Shown here: piece by piece, positions 10,084 through 17,783 of the stretch | Layout of the letters: every line of letters begins with the position of its first letter | Numbering within the stretch: position 1 is the stretch's first letter | Source of the DNA: Paracoccus sp. S-4012 | Lineage (GTDB): Bacteria > Pseudomonadota > Alphaproteobacteria > Rhodobacterales > Rhodobacteraceae | Length of the DNA: 64,000 nucleotides | Reading direction: 5' to 3' | Assembly: GCF_009674885.1 (NCBI RefSeq) | Contig: NZ_WKKA01000010.1 | Span: 33,946-97,945 of the forward strand | Position numbers and translations under genes: made by a program | The notes under the pieces: generated by a model | What the model saw: only the letters and a program-made list of their open reading frames with translations | Database searches by the model: none | Told to the model about the DNA's origin: nothing

Positions 10084-10130
10084 AAGGAAAGGGCGGACCG
10101 GGCCGCTGCCACTGCCCGATCCGCCGCCCT
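10084..10130 (-). terminator. Intrinsic terminator/attenuator hairpin in the mraZ leader
   Basis: Read on the minus strand, AGGGCGG pairs with CCGCCCT, and after a three-base CGG bulge ATCGGGC pairs with GCCCGGT (one G-T pair). The loop is 10 nt, and the hairpin is followed directly by TTTCCTT. It ends about 45 nt before the mraZ start, so readthrough would set dcw expression, as described for UpsM in Rhodobacter. Confidence 0.65.
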
Positions 10131-10295
10131 CGTTCCCATCGCTGGGGCCCGGTTGATCCGGGCGGGTCCGGCCCGTCGCGCCACCTGGGGGAGGTGCTGC
10201 TCGCACGCGGGAAACCGGCCTTTTGCGAGAAGCGGGTGCCTGTATGAAGCTGCCTCGCCTCGGGGTCTTGCTGCCCCTTGAACTCCCGTCCTCGT
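10085..10295 (-). ncRNA. UpsM-like sRNA from the mraZ 5' leader
   Basis: In Rhodobacter sphaeroides an abundant sRNA of about 206 nt, UpsM, arises by premature termination in the long leader of mraZ. This window has the same arrangement: about 250 nt without a gene upstream of mraZ on the mraZ strand, ending in a strong GC hairpin followed by TTTCC. An inner hairpin CACCT-CCCCC-AGGTG (10196-10182) exposes a C-rich loop. The 5' end is inferred from a weak TTGCTT-N17-CATCCC promoter and from the expected length. I did not compare the sequence with UpsM itself; the call rests on position, size and structure. Confidence 0.55.
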
Positions 10296-10310
10296 GAGGA
10301 AGGGATGCCA

Positions 10311-10345
10311 TGGGATTTCATGGGAAGCAACGGAAAATTTTGGGT
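10311..10345 (-). promoter_or_regulatory. Putative MraZ operator overlapping the mraZ promoter
   Basis: TGGG occurs at 10311, 10321 and 10341 on the plus strand, that is, at exact multiples of 10 bp, with a degenerate CGGA at 10331. MraZ binds TGGGN repeats separated by 5 nt in E. coli. The boxes overlap a weak candidate promoter for the minus strand (TTGCTT at 10330-10325, CATCCC at 10307-10302). The boxes read opposite to mraZ transcription; I could not confirm that this orientation is used in other species. Confidence 0.45.
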
Positions 10346-10682
10346 CAGGGTTGAAGCTGCCTGAGGGTCGCTGCGGCACGCAAGGGGAACACCGATGAGG
10401 TTTGGGCCTTGGATAACCAGTTGTTGTGACCGGGCCACCTCTGCCTACCAGAACTTGAAGTGTTCACTGTGGCAGATTTGTCCCAGATTCTCCCGTGCCA
10501 GCATCTTCCACTCGCCACGGCCTGCGGTGGCCGCACCCCAGCCTTCGGGCGGCCGCGCGCGGTTCCCTCTGAATCACGCGCAGTCACGCCGCCGTGTGCG
10601 GTTGATCCCGTGATTTCCCGCCACCCCCGCCCGCGTCCCGCCCTTGCCCAAGGCTACCCGTGGCGCTAGGGGATTCGGCACT
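10346..10682. other. Gene-free stretch upstream of the dcw leader and the B12 riboswitch
   Basis: No convincing coding sequence or RNA gene is visible; the short open frames here lack ribosome binding sites and have no recognisable product. The stretch must contain the promoter for the plus-strand B12 operon and possibly more control sites for the minus-strand dcw operon. It becomes very GC-rich towards the riboswitch. Confidence 0.6.
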
Positions 10683-10862
10683 TCGGTTCCGGGTCCAGGC
10701 CCGGTGAAAAAGGGAATGCGGTGCGGCCACCCGGCCAAAACCGCGACTGCCCCCGCAACTGTGAGCGGAGAGCGACCCCGGTCGACGCCACTGCCGCGAC
10801 GGAACGCGGCGGGAAGGCACGGGAGAGCCGAGACCCGCGAGTCAGGAGACCTGCCGAGGTCG
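10683..10862 (+). promoter_or_regulatory. Cobalamin (B12) riboswitch
   Basis: The segment has the conserved cobalamin-riboswitch core in order: GGTGAAAAAGGGAATGCGG, then AAACCGCGACTGCCCCCGC and AACTGTGAGCGG, CCACTG, GGGAAGGC, and the B12 box AGTCAGGAGACCTGCC at 10840-10855. Cobalamin binding normally shuts off expression of the downstream uptake genes. The receptor gene starts about 140 nt after the aptamer, leaving room for the expression platform. Confidence 0.95.
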
Positions 10863-11003
10863 ATCACCCAGTCCGGGCGCGAGGGGCGCCGGGGACGACG
10901 GACCTCTCCGTAGCGGTGGCACCCTCGATGCGTCCGGGCGCGAGTCCGGGCGTTTGCCGCGACCCATGGCGCCCAAGCGGCGCCGTCATGGACAGGACCC
11001 GCC

Positions 11004-12875
11004 ATGAGCCGAATCACCCTCGCCGCCGCGATCTCTCTCGCAACCGCTCCCGCGCTTGCGCAGGACATGCCCGAGGCGCTGCCGCCCATCGTCATCTCCG
11101 GCGGCCTGACGCCCGTCCCGCAGGACGAATACGGCCGCGCCGCCACGGTCCTCTCCGGCGAGGCGCTGCGCGCCACCGGGGCCGCCACCGTGGCCGAGGC
11201 GCTGACCGTGGTGCCGGGCCTCACCGTCAACGCCACCGACCTCAGCGACTCTCTGGTCCGCATCCGCGGCCACCGCGCCGACCTGACGCTGATCCTCATC
11301 GACGGGGTGGAGCAGATCGCCGACCTTGGCGGCACCCGCCTCGGCGGCCTCGACCTCGCGGACATCGACCGCATCGAGGTGCTGCGCGGCCCGCAGGCGG
11401 CCAGCATGGGCGCGGGCGCCGCGGCGGGCGTGCTGGCGATCTGGACCCGCCGCGGGGCCGAAGGGCTGCACTACGGCGGCGCGGTCGAGGCTGGCGGCGC
11501 GACCGGCGCCTCCGTCTGGGCCTCGCAGCGCGGGCTGCGCGGCGGACTCTCCATCGCCGCCGCCTGGCGCGACGACCGCGGCTGGGACGTCTCGGGCGAC
11601 GGCGGCGAGAAGGACGGGCTCGAGCGCCGGACCCTCCGCCTCTCGGGCGACTTCGCGGCGACGGACGACATCACCATGGGCTTCAGCCTTCGCGCCGCGC
11701 GCGACGACTACCGCTTCGACACCACGAACTTCGCGCCGACCTCCGAGGCCGACTACATCCTCGACGACGACTTCCCGCACGGCCGCAGCGAGCAGCGCCA
11801 AGGGCAGCTCTGGGCCGAGTGGCGCATGGCCGGGGGCAGCGTCCTCCACCGTCTCGGTTACGACCTCGCGACCGATGAGCGCGAGAGCGTCGTCTCCCCC
11901 TTCTACACCGGCCGCACCGAGACCGAGCGCCGGGCGCTCCGCTACCGCCTCACCACCGCCCTCGACGGCGAGCCGGTCGAACTGTCCACGCAAGTCCTCA
12001 GCGTCATGGCCGAGCGGGTCGAGGACGACAGCCCGATCGAGCCGCTCTTCCAGCGGGCGACGAACTCGCTCGCCCTCGAATACCGCGGCGAGGTCCGGCC
12101 CGGCGTCAGCGTGCAAGTGGCCTTGCGGCGCGACTTCAACGACAGCTACCGCGACGCGACCTCGTGGAACGCAGCGCTCGCCTGGGTGCTGCCCGAGAGC
12201 GGCGTCAAGCTGCACGCCTCGGCCGGGGACGGCACGCGCAAGCCCGCCTTCTACGAACTCTACGGCGACGGCGGCGCTTTCACCCTGCCGAACCCCGGCC
12301 TCGCGCCCGAGCGCAACCGCAGCGTGGATGTGGGCGTGACCGTCCCCTTCGCAGACGACCGCGGCAGCTTCGACGTGACGGTCTTCCGCGAACGCCTGAC
12401 CGACCGCATCGTCTACGAGATGGTGACCCCCACCCAGGGCATCCATGTCAACGATGCGGGCACCAGCCCGAGGCAGGGCGTCGAGGCGTCGCTGGGCTGG
12501 CGTGCCACGGATCAGCTGTCGCTGCGCGGCCACGCCACGCTGATCTCGTCGCGCAACGCCGCGGGTGAGCGTGAGCTGCGCGTCCCGCAGCGCGAGGTGG
12601 GCCTCGGCGCCACCTGGACCACCGCGGACGGGCGCGGCAGCCTCAGTGGCGACCTGCGCCATGTCGCAGGCGTCATGGACACCGACTGGGCGACATTCAC
12701 GACGGTGGCGCTCGATTCCTACACGCTGCTCGACGTCTCCGGCCGCTGGACCGTGGCCGAGGGCGTCGCCCTGACCGCGCGGGTCGACAACCTCACCGAC
12801 GCGGACCACAGCGACGCCTGGGGCTATGCCGGGCGCGGGCGGACGGCTTATGTCGGGCTTTCGGCGGATTTCTGA
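11004..12875 (+). CDS. btuB: TonB-dependent vitamin B12 outer-membrane receptor
   Basis: Outer-membrane channel that brings cobalamin into the periplasm using TonB energy. The protein is 623 aa: a signal peptide ending in ALA at about residue 19, a plug domain (residues about 30-150, with IRGHRADLTLILIDGV and DIDRIEVLRGPQAA), and a beta-barrel ending in the typical C-terminal aromatic residue (GLSADF). Substrate assignment rests on the cobalamin riboswitch directly upstream and the ABC transporter genes downstream. The ATG follows a weak AGGAC. The end overlaps the next gene, so the five genes form an operon. Confidence 0.93.
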   Translation: MSRITLAAAISLATAPALAQDMPEALPPIVISGGLTPVPQDEYGRAATVLSGEALRATGAATVAEALTVVPGLTVNATDLSDSLVRIRGHRADLTLILIDGVEQIADLGGTRLGGLDLADIDRIEVLRGPQAASMGAGAAAGVLAIWTRRGAEGLHYGGAVEAGGATGASVWASQRGLRGGLSIAAAWRDDRGWDVSGDGGEKDGLERRTLRLSGDFAATDDITMGFSLRAARDDYRFDTTNFAPTSEADYILDDDFPHGRSEQRQGQLWAEWRMAGGSVLHRLGYDLATDERESVVSPFYTGRTETERRALRYRLTTALDGEPVELSTQVLSVMAERVEDDSPIEPLFQRATNSLALEYRGEVRPGVSVQVALRRDFNDSYRDATSWNAALAWVLPESGVKLHASAGDGTRKPAFYELYGDGGAFTLPNPGLAPERNRSVDVGVTVPFADDRGSFDVTVFRERLTDRIVYEMVTPTQGIHVNDAGTSPRQGVEASLGWRATDQLSLRGHATLISSRNAAGERELRVPQREVGLGATWTTADGRGSLSGDLRHVAGVMDTDWATFTTVALDSYTLLDVSGRWTVAEGVALTARVDNLTDADHSDAWGYAGRGRTAYVGLSADF

Positions 12876-13686
12876 AGCGGTGCTGGCGGGGGTGCTCGCC
12901 CTCGTCGCGCCCGCCGCGGCCGAGCCGCCTGAGCGGGTGGTGTCGATGAACCTCTGCACCGACCAGCTGGCGCTGATGCTGGCCGCGCCGGGGCAGCTCG
13001 TCTCCGTCACCGCCTTCGCGCAGGACCCGCGGCAGTCGGCCATGGCGGCCGAAGCCGCGGCGCTGCCAGCCAACCATGCGCGGGCCGAGGAGGTTTACGC
13101 GCTCGCCCCCGACCTGGTGCTAGCCTCCGACTTCACCGCCCCCGCGACTCTGGCGATGCTGCGCCGCCTCGGCATCGCGGTCGAGACCTTCCCGGCGGCC
13201 ACCTCGCTCGATGACGTGGCCGCCGCGATTCGCAAGATGGGCTCGGCGCTCGGCCGCGAGGCCGAGGCCGAGGCAATGGCCGCGCGGTTCGAGACCGACG
13301 TCGCCGCGCTCCGCGCCGATGCCGCCGCAGCCCCCCGTCATCCCCGCGCGCTGCTCTACGAGGCCAACGGCTACGCCCAGGGGTCCGACACCCTCGCCGG
13401 CGAAATCCTCGCCGCCGCCGGTTTCGCCAATGCCGCCGACGAGGTGGGGTTGGCCGCAGGTGGCATGCTCTCCCTCGAACAACTGGCGATGCTCGCCCCC
13501 GAGGCCGTCATCCTGCCCGAGCCGCCGCCCGGCACCGCCCGCGGCTACGAGCTGCTGGCGCATCCGGTGGTGCAGGCCCTCGGCGCACAGGCGGTGCCGC
13601 AGAGCGACCGAGACTGGACCTGCGCCACGCCGCATGTCCTGCGCGCCGCCGCGCGCCTCGCCGAAGCGCGGCGCAAGCTGCCATGA
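12850..13686 (+). CDS. btuF: Cobalamin ABC transporter substrate-binding protein (BtuF-like)
   Basis: Periplasmic class III binding protein expected to hand cobalamin to the permease. From the ATG at 12850 it is 278 aa, with a signal peptide (MSGFRRIS then a hydrophobic stretch ending APAAA). Conserved features are RVVSMNLCTDQLAL near the mature N-terminus and LLYEANGYAQGSDTLAGEIL in the middle, as in BtuF/FhuD-type proteins. An upstream in-frame ATG at 12826 would spoil the signal peptide and is less likely. The start lies inside the end of btuB and the stop overlaps the permease start, so all are coupled. Confidence 0.88.
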   Translation: MSGFRRISEAVLAGVLALVAPAAAEPPERVVSMNLCTDQLALMLAAPGQLVSVTAFAQDPRQSAMAAEAAALPANHARAEEVYALAPDLVLASDFTAPATLAMLRRLGIAVETFPAATSLDDVAAAIRKMGSALGREAEAEAMAARFETDVAALRADAAAAPRHPRALLYEANGYAQGSDTLAGEILAAAGFANAADEVGLAAGGMLSLEQLAMLAPEAVILPEPPPGTARGYELLAHPVVQALGAQAVPQSDRDWTCATPHVLRAAARLAEARRKLP

Positions 13687-14669
13687 CCCGCCTCGCCGCC
13701 GCCCTGATCGTCCTCGTGGCCGCGCTCTTCTCCGCCAGCCTCGTCACCGGCCCCGCCTCCATCGGCGCGGCCGAGGGTCTGCGCGCGCTGATCCTCGGCG
13801 GCGACGGCCCGGTGCCAATGGTCATGCGCGAAATCCGCCTGCCGCGCGCGATCCTTGGCGCGACGATCGGCGCCGGTCTCGGCCTCGCGGGCGCGGCGCT
13901 GCAGGGCTACCTTCGCAATCCGCTGGCCGAGCCGGGCCTCATCGGCGTCACCGGCACCGCCACGCTGGGCGCGGTGCTGGCGATCCATGGCGGGCTCTCG
14001 GCGCTGACGCCGCTCGCCACCCCGGCCGCGGCGCTGATCGGCGCGGGCCTCGGCGTCGCGCTGCTGATGAGCCTCGCGGCCGGGCAGGGCGGCGCGCTCA
14101 TGCTGATCCTCGCCGGGATCGCGCTCGCGCAGCTTGCGGCGGCGCTCTCGGCCCTGGTCCTGAACCTCTCGCCGAACCCTTATGCGGCGCAGGAGATCGT
14201 GTTCTGGATGATGGGCTCGCTCGCCGACCGCTCGATGCTGCATGTGGCGCTCGCGCTGCCGGCGATGGCGGTCGGCTGGGTGCTGCTGCTGACCACGGGC
14301 CGCGCGCTCGACGCGCTGACGCTGGGCGAGGATGCGGCCGCGGGGATGGGCGTGAACCTCGCGCGGCTCCGGTGGCAGATCGTGCTGGGCACCGCGGCGG
14401 CGGTCGGCGGCGGGGCGGCGGTCGCGGGCGGGATCGGCTTCGTCGGCCTCGTGGTGCCGCACCTCTTGCGGCCGCTGACCGGCGCGCGGCCGGCGGCGCT
14501 GCTGTGGTCCTCGGCCCTCGGCGGCGCGGCGCTGCTCCTTGCCGCCGACATCGCGGTCCGCGTGACCTTCCCCGAGCGCGACCTCAAGCTCGGCGTCGTC
14601 ACCGCGCTGATCGGGGTGCCGCTGTTCCTGCACATGCTGGCCCGCGCCCGGCGCGAGGGCGGGCCATGA
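13683..14669 (+). CDS. btuC: Cobalamin ABC transporter permease (FecCD/BtuC family)
   Basis: Inner-membrane permease of 328 aa with about ten hydrophobic segments. Diagnostic sequences are RLPRAILGATIGAGLGLAGA (residues about 52-71), QGYLRNPLAEPGLIGVTG, a long TM-rich middle, and GFVGLVVPHLLRPLTG near residue 255, the loop that contacts the ATPase. The first residues form the first membrane helix. The ATG overlaps the upstream stop (ATGA), and the end overlaps the ATPase start in the same way. Confidence 0.93.
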   Translation: MTRLAAALIVLVAALFSASLVTGPASIGAAEGLRALILGGDGPVPMVMREIRLPRAILGATIGAGLGLAGAALQGYLRNPLAEPGLIGVTGTATLGAVLAIHGGLSALTPLATPAAALIGAGLGVALLMSLAAGQGGALMLILAGIALAQLAAALSALVLNLSPNPYAAQEIVFWMMGSLADRSMLHVALALPAMAVGWVLLLTTGRALDALTLGEDAAAGMGVNLARLRWQIVLGTAAAVGGGAAVAGGIGFVGLVVPHLLRPLTGARPAALLWSSALGGAALLLAADIAVRVTFPERDLKLGVVTALIGVPLFLHMLARARREGGP

Positions 14670-15418
14670 CGCTTCTCACGCTCGACCGGCTGACGGTGAG
14701 CCTGCGCGGGCGGCGGGTGCTGTCGGACTTGTCGCTGGATGTGCGCGAGGGCGAGTTCGTGGGCCTCCTCGGCCCCAACGGCGCCGGCAAGACGACGCTG
14801 ATGCGCGCCGCCCTCGGACTCGTGCCGTTCGAGGGGACCAGCAGCCTCGCCGCCCTGCCGCCCCGCCTGCGCGCCCGCCGCGCCGCCTGGCTGCCGCAGG
14901 CGCGCGAGATCGCCTGGCCGATCAGCGTCGAGCGCCTCGTCGCCCTCGGCCGCACCCCCCACGCGCCCGGCCCTGCCGACCGCGCCGCGGTGGAGGCCGC
15001 GCTCGCCCGCATGGACCTCGGCGCCCTCCGCCACCGCACCGCCACCCGCCTCTCCGGCGGCGAGCAGGCCCGCGTCCTGATCGCCCGCGCGCTTGCGCAG
15101 GAGACGCCGCTGCTGGTGGCCGACGAGCCGACCGCGGGCCTCGACCCGGCGCATCAGCTGGCCGCGATGGCGAGTTTCGCCGGGCTGGCCGCCGAGGGGC
15201 GGGGGGTGCTGGTCTCGCTCCACGATCTCGGCCTCGCGGCGCAGAGCTGCACGCGGGTGGTGGTGCTGGCCCCCGGCGGCGTGGGTGTTGCGGCGGATGG
15301 CCCGCCCGAGGCGGTGCTGACGCCCGATCTGCTGGCGCGGGTGTTCGGGATCGAGGCGGTGCGCGTGGAGACGCCGCGCGGGCCGATGCTGCAACCCGTG
15401 GCGGTGGTGGGGCGATGA
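14666..15418 (+). CDS. btuD: Cobalamin ABC transporter ATP-binding protein
   Basis: Cytoplasmic ATPase of 250 aa that powers the BtuC-like permease. It contains Walker A GPNGAGKTT (about residues 36-44), the signature LSGGEQARVLIARAL (about 133-147), Walker B LLVADEPTAGLD, and the switch histidine in SLHDLGLA. The order receptor-binding protein-permease-ATPase behind a cobalamin riboswitch supports B12 rather than siderophore import. The ATG overlaps the permease stop, and its own stop overlaps the tonB start (ATGA). Confidence 0.93.
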   Translation: MTLLTLDRLTVSLRGRRVLSDLSLDVREGEFVGLLGPNGAGKTTLMRAALGLVPFEGTSSLAALPPRLRARRAAWLPQAREIAWPISVERLVALGRTPHAPGPADRAAVEAALARMDLGALRHRTATRLSGGEQARVLIARALAQETPLLVADEPTAGLDPAHQLAAMASFAGLAAEGRGVLVSLHDLGLAAQSCTRVVVLAPGGVGVAADGPPEAVLTPDLLARVFGIEAVRVETPRGPMLQPVAVVGR

Positions 15419-16533
15419 GGGTGCTCGGGCCGCAGGCACCGTCAGGCACCGCAGCGCGCTTGGCCGCGACCGACGGGCGGCCGATGGTGCGCCGCGCGGC
15501 GCGGCGCTCGTGGCCTGCGGGCCTCGTCGTTTCGGCCGTGGGACACGTGGCGCTGCTGACCGGCGCGGCCTTCGCCGGGGCGATCTTCCGCGCCCCGCCG
15601 GAGCCCTCGCCGCCGCCGCCGATGGCCGTCGCCACGCTCGACGCGCACAGCTTCGAGCGGCTCGCCGCCTTGGCGCGAGGGCCGGGGCCTGCTGTGCCGG
15701 AGGACGTTGCGATCCTCGCCGCGCCCGAAGCCGATCCGCCGTCGCACGGCCGGGTGCCAGAAACCGAGCCCGAGCCCGATATGCCGAAGCCTCTGGAAGC
15801 GCCGCCGCGCCCGTCCAGCGAAGCACCGCCGCAGATGCCGGAGGCGGCCCCGGCGGCCCCCTTGCCGCCGATGCTGTCCGAAGCGCCGCCGCCTCTCGCG
15901 GGCAATGCGACCGCGCCCGTCTTCCCCGCGCCGCCGCTGCCCTCGCAGGATACGGCCCCTCCAACGGCTCCCTTGAGCGAACTCGGCACGACGGAGGCCG
16001 ACACGCCGCCCGAGCCTCCGCCCGCTGCTCAGAGCTTCGATGCCCCGCGTCCCGCCCCGCGCCCGCCCGCCATCCTTCGCGCCGCCGCAGAAGCAGCCGA
16101 AGCGGAAGACCGGAAGGCCGCGCCTCAGCGACGGCAAGAACCGGCGCGGAAACAAGCGGCGTCCCCCCGTGCCGCCGCCCCGTCCCGCGCTCCGGCAGCG
16201 CAAACCGGCGGGCCCGGTGGTGGCCAGCCCTCGGGGCAGGCAAGCGCTCAGCCCGGGGCCGCCGCCGAAGCCCAGGCAATGGCCGCCTGGCGCAGCGCCC
16301 TCGCGCAGGCGATCGCGCGGGCGGCGCCGCAGGGCCAGCCCGGCGCGGGCGAGGGGACGCTTGCCGTAACGGTCGCGCGCGACGGGCGGCTGCTCTCCGT
16401 CGATCTCGCCCGCAGTTCAGGCAGCCCCGCCCTCGACCGCGCCGCGGTGCAGGGCGCGCGGCGGGCGCGGCTTCCCGCCGCCCCCGCGGGGGCGGTGCAG
16501 CCCGCCTATGCCTTCACCCTGCGCTTCCGCTGA
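15415..16533 (+). CDS. tonB: TonB-like energy transducer
   Basis: Predicted inner-membrane protein of 372 aa that spans the periplasm and energises the TonB-dependent receptor. An unusually long N-terminus (about 30 residues, basic) precedes one membrane helix at about residues 33-58. Then comes a long proline- and alanine-rich region (about 60-280) and a compact C-terminal TonB domain (about 285-372: LAVTVARDGRLLSVDLARSSGSPALDRAA), ending FTLRFR. No exbB or exbD follows, so it must use a complex encoded elsewhere. Its last 28 bp overlap the convergent glycosyltransferase gene. Being last in the riboswitch operon, it is probably dedicated to B12. Confidence 0.85.
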   Translation: MRVLGPQAPSGTAARLAATDGRPMVRRAARRSWPAGLVVSAVGHVALLTGAAFAGAIFRAPPEPSPPPPMAVATLDAHSFERLAALARGPGPAVPEDVAILAAPEADPPSHGRVPETEPEPDMPKPLEAPPRPSSEAPPQMPEAAPAAPLPPMLSEAPPPLAGNATAPVFPAPPLPSQDTAPPTAPLSELGTTEADTPPEPPPAAQSFDAPRPAPRPPAILRAAAEAAEAEDRKAAPQRRQEPARKQAASPRAAAPSRAPAAQTGGPGGGQPSGQASAQPGAAAEAQAMAAWRSALAQAIARAAPQGQPGAGEGTLAVTVARDGRLLSVDLARSSGSPALDRAAVQGARRARLPAAPAGAVQPAYAFTLRFR

Positions 16534-17783
16534 AGGCTCCGCACCGGCTCCGCCTCGATGGCAGGCGCCGCCAGCCCGCAGGCCTGCCGCCACTGGGCGA
16601 TGAAGGCCTCGACCGTCATGTGCGCCGGCACCTCGCCGGCTATCCGCGCCAGCCTCTCGGCGTCGCCCGCGACCGCGGCCAGCACCTCGGCCAGATCGTC
16701 CGGGTCGCCCACCCGGAACTGCAGCCCCCAGCCGGCGGTCTTCTCCAGCATGCCGCCGATGTCCGAGGCGATCACCGGACGCCGCGCGGCCTTGGCCTCC
16801 TCGATCACCACCGGGCTGTTCTCCCACCAGACCGAGGGCACCAGAACCCAGCCCTGGCGGCGCATGATGGCGACCGCGTCGGCGGCGCGGTAACGGCCCT
16901 TGAAGTCGACATTCGCGGGCAGCGGCAGGTCAGGCCACAGCGCCGCGAAGCGCTCGGCGGTCACGCCATGGACCTCGATCCTGAGCGGCGCCGCGTCCTC
17001 GTCCGCCTCCAGCAGCGCCGCGGCGCGGACCAGCACGTCGAGGCCCTTGGTGGGCGTGGCGTTGCCGAAGAAGGCGAAGCGGCGGCTGAGGCGCGCCGCG
17101 GTCGCTGCGTCGAGCGCCGGGCCGCGCTCGGCCTCCAGCCCGTTCTCGATCACCGCGATCCGGCCCGGCGCGATGCCCCAGGCCTCGAAACGGTCGCGCA
17201 GGAAGCGGCTGGGCGAGATCAGCACGTCCATCAGACCCAAGAGTTCCTTCATGCGCGCCTCGCGCAGAAGGAAGTTCAGCGGCCCGTGCTCGGTCATGCA
17301 GGCCGAGCATTCGACGGCGCCCGCGGCGTAGCAGAGCTCGCCCGAGGTCTTCACCATCTGCCCGTGATTGGCGCAGATGGCGATCAGCTCGTGCAGGGTG
17401 AAGACGAACTTCGCCTGCGGCTTCAGCGCGCGCAGGCGGCGGATCGTGCCCGCGCCGATGTTCCACATGTGGTGGAAATGGTAGAGGTCCGCGTCGATCC
17501 GGTCCAGGAGCCGCAGCACCTCGTCCTCGAAACCCGGGTCCTGCTGCTCCATGACATAGCCGGGCATCCCCTCGCCCCGCAGGCAGATGTCGCGCTCGTC
17601 GAAGAAGACCAGCCGCTGCGCCGCGCCCATCAGCCGGCTGGCGTCGCCGCCCACCGTGGCGCCGACGAACCAGGCGTCCTCGCCTTCCGCGCGCAGGTGC
17701 TGGAACTGCCGGTAGGCCGCGATCTCGCCGCCGCCGGGGCGCAGGCGGGGGTGGGAGTGCGAGACGATGCAGATCCGCGTCAC
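16506..17783 (-). CDS. Glycosyltransferase family 4 protein
   Basis: Predicted cytoplasmic GT-B fold sugar transferase of 425 aa. The N-terminal Rossmann domain begins CIVSHSHPRLRPGGGE (G-rich acceptor-side loop). The C-terminal nucleotide-sugar domain shows FFGNATPTKGLDVLVRA, then SVWWENSPVVIEEAKAARRPVIASDIGGM, which contains the family-4 E-x7-E type motif. Five cysteines cluster near residues 130-165 (NHGQMVKTSGELCYAAGAVECSAC), perhaps a metal site. The start is a GTG at 17783 overlapping the upstream stop (GTGA). It ends the glycan gene block, overlapping tonB convergently by 28 bp. Confidence 0.85.
   Translation of the reverse strand: MTRICIVSHSHPRLRPGGGEIAAYRQFQHLRAEGEDAWFVGATVGGDASRLMGAAQRLVFFDERDICLRGEGMPGYVMEQQDPGFEDEVLRLLDRIDADLYHFHHMWNIGAGTIRRLRALKPQAKFVFTLHELIAICANHGQMVKTSGELCYAAGAVECSACMTEHGPLNFLLREARMKELLGLMDVLISPSRFLRDRFEAWGIAPGRIAVIENGLEAERGPALDAATAARLSRRFAFFGNATPTKGLDVLVRAAALLEADEDAAPLRIEVHGVTAERFAALWPDLPLPANVDFKGRYRAADAVAIMRRQGWVLVPSVWWENSPVVIEEAKAARRPVIASDIGGMLEKTAGWGLQFRVGDPDDLAEVLAAVAGDAERLARIAGEVPAHMTVEAFIAQWRQACGLAAPAIEAEPVRSLQRKRRVKA

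Noticed and set aside
10041..10450. Possible RNase P RNA gene upstream of mraZ
   Set aside because: rnpB lies near mraZ in some alphaproteobacteria, but neither strand shows the conserved GAGGAAAGTCCGGGC or ACAGAA core elements in order. The UpsM-like leader explains the structure better.
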